A stretch of 64,000 bases of DNA from the NCBI GenBank assembly GCA_947095585.1, contig OX352762.1, positions 97,810,249 to 97,874,248 on the forward strand, in the 5' to 3' direction. Source of the stretch: Nephrocerus scutellatus (taxonomy: Eukaryota > Arthropoda > Insecta > Diptera > Pipunculidae). The notes below the pieces were generated by a model, which searched no databases, was not told the DNA's origin, and worked only from the letters and a program-made list of their open reading frames with translations. Numbering within the stretch: position 1 is the stretch's first letter; each line of letters starts with the position of its first letter. A program made the translations under genes and the position numbers. This document shows, in pieces, positions 23,416 to 33,491 of this stretch.

Positions 23416-24019
23416 GATATACCCCTCTTTTTACTAACACCAACAAGTAATGTCATTTTGCTTGGCTCGTGGCAAAATTTATCATACGATTTGTGTTTAC
23501 TGAAAGAACTGTGACTTATCTTCAGGGATACATATTATACACACATGCAAGAAAATCATGTAAACAAAAGATTCTTCATTTTCGTAATCGATTTGCTGAG
23601 AACAAATGATTGCTCCGGCAAAGATTTCTACAAACGAAAAAAAAAGTAAAAAAATGAAACAAAAAAAAAAATGAATGAACAATGTATGTTATTTCTTCTT
23701 TTTTTGGAAAAATACTTTTGCATTCTTAAATATCTGGTCAGCCTTCTTCCGAAGCAACATGTCTTGTATGCAAATTCAAAATCAATTAGCCATATTGTTT
23801 CCATGCTTAGTGTACTTGCTACTTGATCATATCCAAACATTCTGAAACAAACTCCAATGCTTTAAAAAATAAATATGTTTATTGCCAGTTGTGCACATAC
23901 AGTATACACTCGACTTCTACTTTGTCAGCACTTTTTTGTTTATAAATATGGCTTGCTTTAAGTTTTAGATGATAAACAAACATAACGACGCAGTACGAGT
24001 CAGGGCTGCATTCGCAGAT
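23416..24019. other. No supported gene
   Basis: AT-rich DNA with poly-A/poly-T runs and short frames only. Confidence 0.4.
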
Positions 24020-24317
24020 CAAACCCCTCTCTATAGAGGGCCCAATTCTACACACACTATTGCTGTAAAAAAACACGAAAATCGACTGTATTTTTTTTTT
24101 TGGGAGTGAATACAGTGTAGAAAAAAAACAGAAGCATTTTTTACTTTATGAAAGGAGTTAACTGTAGTTTTGAAAAGAGCGGGAGACGTAAGTTAAGTAG
24201 TGCAAAACAGAAAAGTTTTATATGGTTTTTGCTCTTTAGATAATCACCAATAGATGTAATTTTCGTTAGAATCTGTGCTTCAAGAAGACAGTTGGGCTTT
24301 CTATAGAAACGGTTTTG
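24020..24317. mobile_element. hAT-like MITE (copy 3), diverged
   Basis: Ends CAAACCCCTCTCTATAGAGG and (minus) CAAAACCGTTTCTATAGAAA. The flanks TCGCAGAT (24012-24019) and TCGCAAAT (24318-24325) are an 8-bp duplication with one change. Confidence 0.75.
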
Positions 24318-24379
24318 TCGCAAATTTCTAAGGCCCTTTTTTAAAACTTTTAATTATCTTGACCCCCTTTTCTCTGTAT

Positions 24380-24510
24380 TTTCAACTTTTTTAAGGTCCT
24401 TTTTAATCACCTGGACATGACCTAGAGAACTGAAATTTTGTGAGTGTGTAAGTCCAAACTAACCTATTTTATATTCCGTATAACGCGTGTCACTTTTCGC
24501 GTGCTTGTTT
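24380..24510 (+). repeat. Single unit of the 136-bp dispersed repeat
   Basis: TTAAGGTCCTTTTTAATCAC, GACATGACCTAGAGAACTGA and ATTTTGTGAGTGTGTAAGTC match the unit arrayed at 12560-13030. Confidence 0.6.
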
Positions 24511-24820
24511 CTTGTTTCTTATTACGCAATAAAAAAAATAGGCGACACTAAATATATCTTTGTTATGGTGTAAACTTAATTTTCCAGCGCCTTATTAAAA
24601 GTAATTTAATTCAAGTCATTCGAGTGATTTTTTAACGGAAAATTCAGTAATATGCTCATAATAATCAAAACAGCATAAATATATTTACTATATACATCTC
24701 ACTTTTAATGATAGTCCCATCAAAATTATGCATTATGCAATATCCTACGATTTTAGGCTGCTTTTACTGCGTGTTCCCAAGCCTGTGTGGCCATGCTCTA
24801 AGAGGGTAGACGTGTGTAAG

Positions 24821-25350
24821 CAAAACCATCTCTACAGAAAGTCCAACCGTTTTGCTGGTACACAGATCCATGGTTAAAAAGTCCCAAATGTTTATGTATT
24901 GGTAGTCACCCAAAGAGCAAAATCTATATCCTACGCTATAACCTACCCTCGAAAGTAGGCATTATCCACACTAGTGTATTAACATAGAAAATACTTTTGT
25001 TATTTACTGCAGTCTCAGCGCACACACATTCCCATAGTAGTTTTGCATTACGCAAGAGCGGTTTAGCAAAGAAATTGTTTTGGTCGTGTGACATTACTTG
25101 CTTCAAGCTTCTAACATGCACGATAACGTTCACTTGCCTCGCTCGTTAAGTAATATACTCTTCTGTTTCTCACTTCCATATCTTACGTTTCTCGCTCTTT
25201 GCACTACCGCCAGTTAGCGCGTTTCATAAAATGCGTCTGCTTAGCTTATTCGTTGTACACTGTATTCACATCTCACATATATAGACGCGTTTGGGATTGT
25301 TTCACTGCATTAGTATGCATACAGTTGGGCTTTCTATAGAGAAGGTTTTG
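24821..25350. mobile_element. hAT-like MITE (copy 4) with an insert of about 220 bp
   Basis: The ends match the family (CAAAACCATCTCTACAGAAA and inverted CAAAACCTTCTCTATAGAAA). The 8-bp flanks TGTGTAAG and TATGTAAA differ at two positions. Compared with copies 1 and 2, extra DNA lies between about 24931 and 25150. That insert has no obvious ends. Confidence 0.7.
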
Positions 25351-25358
25351 TATGTAAA

Positions 25359-25837
25359 CGCAAAAATACATTACCGACGTAATACATTGAAATAATCGTA
25401 AACACGTCTACTAACCGTGCTCTCACAATGAAAAACTTAATTCTTAAGACACACAGGATTGTATGGATTTCTAACACAATGAGCGAAAATTTTTTTTTGT
25501 CAAAACCTGTAATTCTCATTGAATACATTGAATACTTAATTCATTGTAAGAGCACCATAACATTATCTTTAACGGCAGCCTTAGCTTAAACATTTCTCAT
25601 TTGGATCGGCCTTTCGATTCAAAATATATTGATTTGCCCCTGGTATTAGGAAATCATATAAACAACGTTTGTATGACCGTGATCTAACAAAGGATACTTA
25701 GCAGCAAGATAAATAGAGAGAAAATAGAAAAAGAAATCAATAAGAGTTGCCATGATCATAATTAGAAATTTTATTTATTTCTTGAGTTTTTATATAATAA
25801 ATATTTTTTATATTTAAAATAAAATTTTTGTTAGTAC
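25359..25837. other. No supported gene
   Basis: AT-rich DNA between a MITE and a mariner; nothing recognised. Confidence 0.4.
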
Positions 25838-26618
25838 AGGGTTTTTCAATAAGAGCACTTCAACTTTTTTTTTGAATAAAACACAAACTGTTCGACTTTT
25901 GAACTAACTTTTTTTTTATTAACGAATTGAACATATAGATATGATACATTTAAGTATGAAACTCGATTTCTTTTGCATGACCACCGCGTGCACGTTTTAC
26001 GAAGTCCAATCTTTGAACCCAATTTTCGACCACTCTTTCGCATAAATCGGCCGAAATTCCAGCAATTTCACGTTCAATATTGGCTCTGAGCTCTTGCAAC
26101 GTCGCCGGCTTATTGGCATAGACCAATGACTTCACATAACCCCAAAGAAAATAATCTAGAGGTGTCAAATCACACGAGCGCGGCGGCCACTGGACGGGCC
26201 CATTTCGCGAAATAACACGCTTATCGAACTTAGTCAATAACGCGATTGTATCGTGTGCTGTGTGGCATGTGGCCCCGTCCTGCTGAAACCACCACCACCA
26301 ACCACCAAGTCCATTCCATTCAATTGCGGCCAAAAAAAAGTAACGCATATTTTGCTTGTTGACAAATCCTTCTAGCCAAAAGTGAGCCTCATCGCTGAAG
26401 ATGATTTTTCGGTAAAAATCTGCTCTTAAAGTAGCGGCAACAGAACGATTATTTTGATAAAAAATTTGCACGATTTGCAATCGCTGTTCACATGTGTAGC
26501 GTTCCATGATGAAATGTATACTAATGAAGTTTCCAAATGATAAAAGAACAATAAAAAATATGGCGTCGTTCGCCGTCCCTATCGGAGAAAAGTTGAAGCG
26601 TACCTGTTGAAACACCCG
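25838..26618 (-). mobile_element. Second DD41D-type mariner, internally deleted
   Basis: Its ends are CAGGGTTTTTCAATAAGAGC (25838 onward, after TA) and, on the minus strand, a diverged match beginning CGGGTGTTTCAACAGGTACG at 26618. The two ends share an inner GCxxTTCAAC block. It is only about 780 bp because the central part of the gene is lost. It belongs to a different family from the 20-kb copy, since ends and protein differ. Confidence 0.8.
25950..26507 (-). pseudogene. Mariner transposase relic with central deletion
   Basis: From the ATG at 26507 it reads MERYTCEQRLQIVQIFYQNN, the start of a helix-turn-helix domain. It jumps after SVAATLRA to FYRKIIFSDEAHFWLEGFVN (first catalytic Asp) and jumps again to WFQQDGATCHT (second Asp), then SCDLTPLDYFLWGYVKSLVY (third Asp), ending GGHAKEIEFHT. 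About half of the normal length is missing. Forty residues lie between the second and third Asp, one fewer than in the 20-kb copy. The deletions left an open frame, which is odd, but the protein cannot be functional. Confidence 0.85.
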
Positions 26619-26629
26619 ATATTTATTAC

Positions 26630-26885
26630 CCAGTTAATAAATTTTCGTGTGTAAAGCTCTAATAAAATCGGTTTAATTTTGAGGAAATTTACATGAAATC
26701 CCCTCGACCATTGGGCCAGATCACTTCCAAAAATTTTATAAAAAGTGTTGTCACCGGAGTTGTACGTGTGCAAAGTTTTAATAAAATCGGTTTGGAAGTG
26801 GATAAAAAAATGGATCACAAGACTTGAGGCAGCTACAAACAGACAAACACATCCGGATGCGAAGTTAATATAGAGAATTTAATAA
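26630..26885 (+). repeat. Family A repeat
   Basis: It contains ACATGAAATCCCCTCGACCA, AAAGTGTTGTCACCGGAGTT, GTGCAAAGTTTTAATAAAAT and the end GAAGTTAATATAGAGAATTT. It is non-coding. Confidence 0.7.
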
Positions 26886-26932
26886 AGGAACATGAAAAAA
26901 TCAAATGTGTTAACTCAGCCCAATGTGTTATG

Positions 26933-27072
26933 ATCTTATGTTGAATTTGGAATGAACACAGAGATCAATCTGTAACACACAAACACAGGTGTATGTTGTT
27001 GTTAAAAAGCAAAAACATGTGTTTGTGTGTTACAGATGGATCTCTTTGGTCAATTTGAATTCAACATAGGAT
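26933..27072. mobile_element. 140-bp hairpin MITE upstream of the LITAF gene
   Basis: The left ATCTTATGTTGAATTTGGAA and the right end, reverse-complemented ATCCTATGTTGAATTCAAAT, start arms of about 50 bp. The arms continue through AGAGATCxATCTGTAACACA and CAAACACA. It lies about 105 bp upstream of the likely transcription start. Confidence 0.75.
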
Positions 27073-27177
27073 TTACTTATTTAATTAGATAGATCATGGC
27101 AACTCTAAACAATTTTTGTTTGCATCATCTGCTCATCATATTCGATATGACTTCAGTTACAAATTACAATTTAACGA

Positions 27178-27183
27178 TCAGTT
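27178..27183 (+). promoter_or_regulatory. Possible initiator of the LITAF gene
   Basis: TCAGTT matches the arthropod initiator TCAKTY and lies 76 bp before the ATG. No TATA box is at the right distance. It is a weak prediction from sequence alone. Confidence 0.35.
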
Positions 27184-27258
27184 TTGTTCAGACTTCAGAC
27201 TTTAGAGCTTGTTGAGTTCGGTATTTTTTATTCATACAAGAGTAGTAATAATAAATCT

Positions 27259-27789
27259 ATGCTTCAAAAAGAAGATCTCGTACCTCTTGAGGATTCCTCC
27301 GAATTTCAAGTAACTCCAGTTTGTACCGGTCAATTTGGGCCGCCAATTCAACAACAATTCGCTCAAACAATGGCCAATCATAATCCATCCGTGTCCACTG
27401 TTCATGATCAGCAACCGCCTTTTCCAATAAATGCGGTGGCATCTCCTTTCGTCCAGGTATCACCACCCGCTGTTGGGCCCACATCTATCAAAATAAATTG
27501 CCCCCATTGCCGATGTTTGGTTAATACGGATGTAAGTTACCGATCGACTGCAATGACGCACTTGGCATGTTTGCTGTTGACCTCATGTTGGTGAGTCCTA
27601 TTGTTTCCTGCAATATCCCTCCCTCATATTATTGTGGAAATTGTGTGTGTGCCAAATAAATTTGTGAAATATTAAATTTGTATTTTCCTTCATAGCTGCT
27701 GCTGCCTACCATATTGTATGAAAAGCTGTCAAAATGCAAACCATTTCTGTCCCATGTGCAGAACCTATATTGGGACCTACCGTTCTTAA
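27259..27789 (+). CDS. LITAF-domain protein, two exons
   Basis: Exons 27259-27590 and 27696-27789 join through a 105-bp GT-AG intron (GTGAGT...TTCCTTCATAG), giving 141 residues and a stop at 27787-27789. Residues 1-78 are Gln/Pro/Ser-rich and probably disordered. The C-terminal part is a LITAF domain: a first zinc knuckle CPHC at 81-84, a hydrophobic stretch AMTHLACLLLTS (98-109), a run of five Cys at 110-114 followed by LPYC, and the second knuckle HFCPMC at 127-132. In this family the two knuckles bind one zinc and the hydrophobic part dips into the cytosolic face of endosomal and lysosomal membranes. The known relatives act in endosomal sorting, and several insect paralogs exist, so I give no symbol. 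The intron splits the Cys run. Polyadenylation signals follow at 27846 and 27916. Confidence 0.88.
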
Positions 27790-27845
27790 TGAAATTATCT
27801 TGAAGATAATGTCTCAGGGATCGTATACAAAGATATACATATATT

Positions 27846-27921
27846 AATAAAACTTTTGGAGATTGTCCTACTTTTCGAGAAAATTTTAATTTATACAGCA
27901 TTCCGTTTTTTCTGTAATAAA
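27846..27921 (+). terminator. Polyadenylation signals of the LITAF gene
   Basis: AATAAA occurs at 27846-27851 and again at 27916-27921, 57 and 127 bp after the stop codon. Confidence 0.55.
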
Positions 27922-28114
27922 CAATATATATAAGTGGGAACAAATTATGTTTTGTTTTTTATTTTAAGTAAAGTACACATGCTCAAGGGACTTGTGCCCT
28001 TATATTACTGAGCATAGCGTTATCGTTATAATAAGAAGAAGAGGAAACGAGAAGATGTTTTCTCTTAAAAAGCCTGAGGACCATACATGCCCGGAAACAT
28101 GGTACTTGATAAAG

Positions 28115-28310
28115 TATTTTATACTCTGAAATACCCGGCGTTGTCCGTATGACCCCGGCCCATCTATTTCGACTAACCCCACACCACCTATGTCCGATTT
28201 CAGATTATATGTGATACGGGTACCAAATTTGGTTGAAATTGCTCCACGCATTCCAGAGTTATGGAGGCACAAATTTACTTACATATATGTGTTTGTACAT
28301 ACCCAAAAAC
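28115..28310 (-). mobile_element. Short Helitron-like element
   Basis: On the minus strand it runs from GTATGTACAAACACATATAT through TGCCTCCATAACTCTGGAAT and CCAAATTTGGTACCC to GGACAACGCCGGGTATTTCA near 28120. The final CTAG is changed. Bases 28165-28275 have an inverted copy at 28800-28905. Confidence 0.55.
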
Positions 28311-28559
28311 ACCTACCGAACTACCCAACCAAACTCCGCCTTCTAGACTCCATCAAGACCTTCTCAAAACCACAACACCAAGACTCCCGAAAGCTTTGGA
28401 TTTGAGACTCCAAACCTAGCCACAAAAAGTGTTACCCCACCACCAACGTTTATTCCTGGCTGTAAGTAATATGTACATCAAGTTTGATTACTTCAGTCGT
28501 TCCAGGGTTATTACACATTTATTATTTATTAAGATAAAATATAAAAAAATCAAAATATA

Positions 28560-28795
28560 TAAAAATTAAAACTTTTCATGTAAATTTGGGGTAATTTTGA
28601 AGAAATTTATATAGGAGCCCTTCGAGCGTGGGGGCCGCACGATGACTTCCAACTTTTTGTAGGTAGTGTTGTCATTGAAGATACACATGCAAGTTTTAAT
28701 TAAATCGGGCTGTGGGAAGTGAGCTAAAAACTGATCACAAGATTTGGCGACAAACAAACATACGGGCACCCGGAGTTAATATAGAGAATTTATTT
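28560..28795 (+). repeat. Family A repeat
   Basis: AGGAGCCCTTCGAGCGTGGG, GTGTTGTCATTGAAGATACA, AAATCGGGCTGTGGGAAGTG and the end GGAGTTAATATAGAGAATTT. Helitron-like sequence follows directly, as at 15.67 kb. Confidence 0.7.
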
Positions 28796-29225
28796 GAATG
28801 TTTGTGCCATTTTAACTCTGGAACGCTTACAGAAATTTCAACCAAACTTGGTATACACATTGCTAACAATCTGGAATCAAATATAGGTGGTGTGGGTTAA
28901 CACATTTTTGGTTGAGAATGGGGTGCCTGCCAATATTAGTGTCGAACCCATAGTTTTCGGGATCGCCGTGATGAATAGTGCTGAATAGAATGGTGCTTGG
29001 TGATAGGTATTGTTGTGGAGTGCGGCCTTCCGATATTTTGGGTCGCTGAAACGTATAGTGGTGTAGGACACCTTTAAGGGGAGGTTGTCGAAAGGTTTTT
29101 TTGTGTTTGGTGAGGGTTGGAGGGGGTGGCCGATATTGGTATCGAGTCCATAGTTCTCGCTGAGATGTATAGTGTTGGTAAGTCACCGCTTTGTGAAGGG
29201 GGTTAATGGAAGCGAGGGGCGATAT
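28796..29225 (+). mobile_element. Helitron-like sequence, 3' end lost
   Basis: It begins like the 28.2-kb element (GCCATTTTAACTCTGGAACG, ATTTCAACCAAACTTGG). It continues into G-rich DNA with two phrases that include CGAACCCATAGTTTTCGGGA and CGAGTCCATAGTTCTCG. The same phrases, on the minus strand, make up 51880-52170. There is no clear terminal hairpin. Confidence 0.5.
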
Positions 29226-29337
29226 TAGAAAATTAATTTATGTACAATTTCTATTTTGGTCGGTTTTGCTTTGCTTTATATAACGTGTCTAAGCCTAAAA
29301 GCCTCTTTGCAGCTAAAATTTGAGCATTAATCTTCCT

Positions 29338-29526
29338 TTGGCGTCCAGAAGGCTCAGTGGTTGGATTTCATGGATTGGCATGGATTTCGTAGTTCGAATT
29401 CCAGAAAACACCAAAAGTATTTTTCTCTGTCCCACCTTCCGCTAATTTCTGACAAATGTCCTAGAATAATAACTTGTAAGGAAAAGCTTCTAAACTCATT
29501 AAATTGTAGGTTCCTTCCAACAAGTG
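29338..29526 (+). repeat. tRNA-derived SINE (copy 4), 3'-truncated
   Basis: A diverged head (TTGGCGTCCAGAAGGCTCAG, box B-like TAGTTCGAATTCCAG) is followed by the common body to TTAAATTGTAGGTTCCTTCC, where a duplicated segment begins. Confidence 0.7.
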
Positions 29527-30640
29527 GAAGGAAGCTATAAAAACTGCTGCAATTTTTGAATGTTGAGCCTAGCGCTTAAATTAGAGCATTAAATTGACAA
29601 CCAAACAGTCATTCAAGTTTTAAGCCGGAACTATAATGCAATTTCGTCTCTTTACGCTAGTGTCAAAACCCGACGATGAACTGAGCGAATACAAAGAAAA
29701 TGTATGCTGCGCCCATAATAGAGTTCGCAATAGATTCGTTACTTTGGCAATCGATTAGATGTGCGCTGGCGAGCGCATTTTCTTAAGAAAACTTGACAGT
29801 TGTCATATGTTATTTCATTGTCATTGACAAAATTACATTATGGTCGGATGAGAAACTTTAGAAACTTTGGAAAGCATTTCGTTGGATTTTGACTTTAACG
29901 AAAGGTGGCGAAATTGCATTATAGTTGAGCCTTTAGTTTTCAAACGGGAAAGGTGGACAGCGGCGTTTACTGTTTCTATGTCTATACATATATCATATAC
30001 ACTACACTGCGCTTGTGCTCTCGTTCAATTACGCTTTCGATTGGACTGAATTAACTGAATTAGTAGGTGTATCTAAACTAACAGAAATGAAGAGACTTTT
30101 CGATTGACAACTCTTCACTTCAGTTAAAATTTGGGCGAAATTGGGCAACTAAAGTAAGTCAAGAGTTGTTCTGCTCTTGTAGTTACAACAAGTGGAAGGA
30201 ACCTATAAAAACTGCTGTCATTTTTGAATGTTGAGCCTAGCGCTTAAATTAGAGCATTAAATTGACAACCGAACCGTCATTCAAGCTTTTGAACGGGAAA
30301 GGTGGACACTGGACAACGGCGTTTACTGCTTTCTATACATTGCGCTTGTGCTCTCGTTCAATTACGATCGCGTTCGATTGGACTGAATTAACTGAATTAG
30401 TAACTATATCTAAAGTAACAGAAATGAAGAGACTGTTCGATTGACAACTCTTCACTTCAGTTAAGAATTGGGCGAAATTGGGCAACTGAAGTAAGTCAAG
30501 AGTTGTTCTGGTCTTGTAGTTACTTTAGATGAGTAACATTGACATTTATCAGAAGTGAACAATCTCTTCACTTCAGTAACTCAATTTAATTGACGAGTCG
30601 CTCAATTAACTACAATGTTGCGCTTTTTAAGCAAATCAAA
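29518..30640 (+). repeat. Direct duplication carrying family C sequence
   Basis: CAACAAGTGGAAGGAAxCTATAAAAACTGCTG occurs at 29518 and 30188. The following GAATGTTGAGCCTAGCGCTT and ATTAAATTGACAACC, then GGAAAGGTGGACA and GATTGGACTGAATTAACTGA, are shared. The two units are about 670 and 350-450 bp; the first holds an extra segment of about 300 bp (29640-29945). The 3' part is family C. It is non-coding. Confidence 0.75.
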
Positions 30641-31421
30641 CGCGGCACAACTAATTAAATTCATGTGAGATTATAGATCACAAGCAATGGTGCGACTGGT
30701 TCTCACTCACTAAAACAACAGTAAACAAACAGTAAAATTATTTTAAAGATGAAACTAACAATCAGCAGCTCACACTAACAGTTTTGAGTGGTGTTGAACA
30801 AAAGTGACAGTCATGTTCCATAGTATGTGAACACCAGTGCGGTGCGGAGTTCTGACAGATCGCTTAGAAACAACGTAAAGTATTTTACGAACACAAAATC
30901 ACTGAGCTGGAGTGCAGTGCACTGCCAAATTTCTAAATACTGCAACAACCATTCTTGCTCATTCATTTTAAAGATTTAAATAGATTTATACAATAAAGCA
31001 AATAAAAACTACAAAAACAATTAAACAAAAACAAGATATGTTGCTGAAATAATTATTCCAAGTAATAATAAGAATACCACACCGCATACTATTCTGTATT
31101 TTATTTGTCAAGTAATAGAAAATAAGTTGATATTTTAAGCTATATTTAAGTGTTTTACTTTTGTTTTCTGTATTAAACACATTACAAAAGGTTTCTTTTG
31201 CACATTCACGCGATGTTCATGACGATGCTTTAAAAAGTTGCTATCTGTGACTGGACAATTTAATAAAAAAGATAAAAATCCATTTATTGTGGCTTCCTTC
31301 TAAAAGAACATCCCTCTGTAAGTTTAGCACTGCAAGGGCCCTTTAATTCACTACACCGCACCGCACTTCGATTTGTTTCTGCTAACGAGTTGAAACTTAT
31401 ATATAAGATATGCCAAAGGAA
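30641..31421. other. No supported gene
   Basis: AT-rich intergenic DNA with no recognised feature. Confidence 0.4.
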
Positions 31422-31576
31422 ACGCTGTATTTTATTTGGAATCCGAATAAGGAATTCGAATGTCAAAACCAGCCAAAACCAGCAAAACAGCAGGTTTTGC
31501 TTATTCCAAAAAGGATATAGATAGTGCAATTGTTGTTGTAATTCCTTATTCCTCGGCAAATAAAATACAGCTTAAT
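31422..31576. mobile_element. About 155-bp MITE-like inverted repeat
   Basis: The left ACGCTGTATTTTATTTGGAA and the right end, reverse-complemented AAGCTGTATTTTATTTGCCG, pair over about 30 bp with AATAAGGAATT. An internal AATGTCAAAACCAGCCAAAA motif recurs, inverted, at 63420-63470 and partly at 62240-62275. Confidence 0.6.
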
Positions 31577-32359
31577 CGATTCAGTATCTGTTTTGTTTAG
31601 ATTTAACATGTAGGACATGAGGGTTGTTAGTGAAGTGATAAGAAATAAACAAGAGAAATTATAAAAAGTAATGACTCCTAATCGAATGGAATGTCAAGTC
31701 TAACTTTTGGTTTATGTTTGTAACGTAGCTCTCTGAAAATTTTATTGTGAAGTTTTCAAACGGTCAATTAAGTTACATTTGAAAAAAAAAAAACACAACA
31801 GTGTTGCACAACTGTCCGGCATTATCACTAGGGCAATATTTTAACGCAATGAGCTCGCATATTTGTTACAACCAGCATTTGCGCTGACAGTTAAAGTGAG
31901 ATAAAATATAATAGCAGACTGATTGCTTCCACGTTCGATAAAAAAGATTCCCATTTGGGCTTACTCAAACATTACCTACCACCAATTATGCCACAATTTA
32001 TTATAAGTCTCTACTGTCACGTTGGCATGCGTATGCAAATTTTAGGCGGCATTTAGCTTCGTCATCAGCTTGTCTACTTTTGCACTCAAGCTACATCGGC
32101 TGTGACCATCCAGCACCAAAGGACAGCTTGTGTACACAAACTAAAGCTATGATTGCTAATACAGATTACTTAGATAAAGCGAACATTCATCGCTGTGTCC
32201 AATATAAGCTGCACATTACTTAAGTTAGCTCACAATGTTGCAGCAATCTGTATAATCAATCAAAGAGCAGTTTTTTTTTTGTTATATACCAGGAGGTTGC
32301 AATTATCCTGCCATTTATGGCGACGTATTTAACAACTGATTAAAGGACGGATTATATTT
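31577..32359. other. No supported gene
   Basis: AT-rich intergenic DNA; no recognised feature. Confidence 0.4.
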
Positions 32360-32546
32360 AAAACCAGGGGTCGAATTACCACATACGTGACTGAATAATA
32401 CGTGTCTAAATAATGTTGAGTTGTCATGATCGCTTACGTGAACGAGTGACGAGTAGTTAAAATCCCAATGTAAATACTCGATCACTCGTTAACGTATGGA
32501 TTTCATTCACTCGTAAAGTGATGTCGTAATTCGACCCCAGTTTTTA
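32360..32546. mobile_element. About 187-bp MITE-like inverted repeat
   Basis: The ends AAAACCAGGGGTCGAATTAC and (reverse complement) AAAAACTGGGGTCGAATTAC pair over about 20 bp. The interior contains pairs of CACTCGT/ACGAGTG words. No coding capacity. Confidence 0.7.
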
Positions 32547-32999
32547 ATGTTGTTGCACTTCATCAAAGAATGAAAAACATTATCTCAAGCATAACCATAA
32601 TACTTAGCTGTTGCTGAGACCGTAACGACGCGCTTCCATAGTTCAATCCCGCAACAGAAGCCAATAGCATGTAAATATAATCGGAGAAAGGTATTCAAGG
32701 ATTGAGCAGCAAAGAGACAATTCCCATTTTATACATTGATTTTGAAGTCGACTAACTTCTGGTTTTTGTTTTTCGTTGTTAGCAAGAGGTTATGATTGTT
32801 TCTTGACACAAAGTAGCATTATCCTCATCCAGTTCTTCATAAAAAGAAAATATAACAAGTAAATGTAAAAAACTTCGTTTTTCGGGAACAAACTTTTATA
32901 TATACAACGAAATACCCCACACAGTCATTTGTTATTAGGTAATAATCGCCAAAATATCTGTTGAGGTCGGGGCTATATCAAAGAATTTTCTTTTTTCCA
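32547..32999. other. No supported gene
   Basis: AT-rich DNA without a recognised feature. Confidence 0.4.
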
Positions 33000-33310
33000 C
33001 GCTTTACACACGCCACACGCGACTTGCAACACGTGTCAAAAGCGGGATATCAAAATTGAGACGCTCACATTGAGACGCTCACAAAATTACAGACCTCTAG
33101 GTCGTGCGAAAGGTTGTTAAAAAATACCTCAAAAAACGAGAAAATGGCACGATTTTAAACCATCACACGCGAAACATGACACGCGTCGTACGTGGAATAT
33201 AAAAAATGCTATTTTGCACTTAGACACTTACAAATTTTGAGCTCTCTAGGTCGTGTGGAAGTTGGTTAGAAATAACCTCAAAGAAGTCGAAAAAAAATGT
33301 TTTAACTCTA
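33000..33310 (-). repeat. 136-bp repeat family, about two units, inverted
   Basis: CTCTAGGTCGTGxGAAxGTTGGTTA-type segments at about 33094 and 33243 lie about 149 bp apart, with CACACGC and GACACGCGT words between. It is the minus-strand form of the unit at 12560-13030. Confidence 0.7.
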
Positions 33311-33491
33311 GCGAGTATAACAAAAATATCCTACATTTTGCTGTCTGCCTATTTTAATACAATTAATTACTAGAGTGTAGAGTTAACGAAATGTAATATT
33401 GAAATTAAAAATATAATGTAACCACAGAGCAAGTGCAGTTGAGTGTAGTTTACCAGCACAATGGAAGACAACAAATCTATATATATATATA

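Noticed and set aside
27257..27484. Antisense frame overlapping the LITAF gene
   Set aside because: The plus strand has the zinc knuckles and splice signals; the antisense frame is a shadow.
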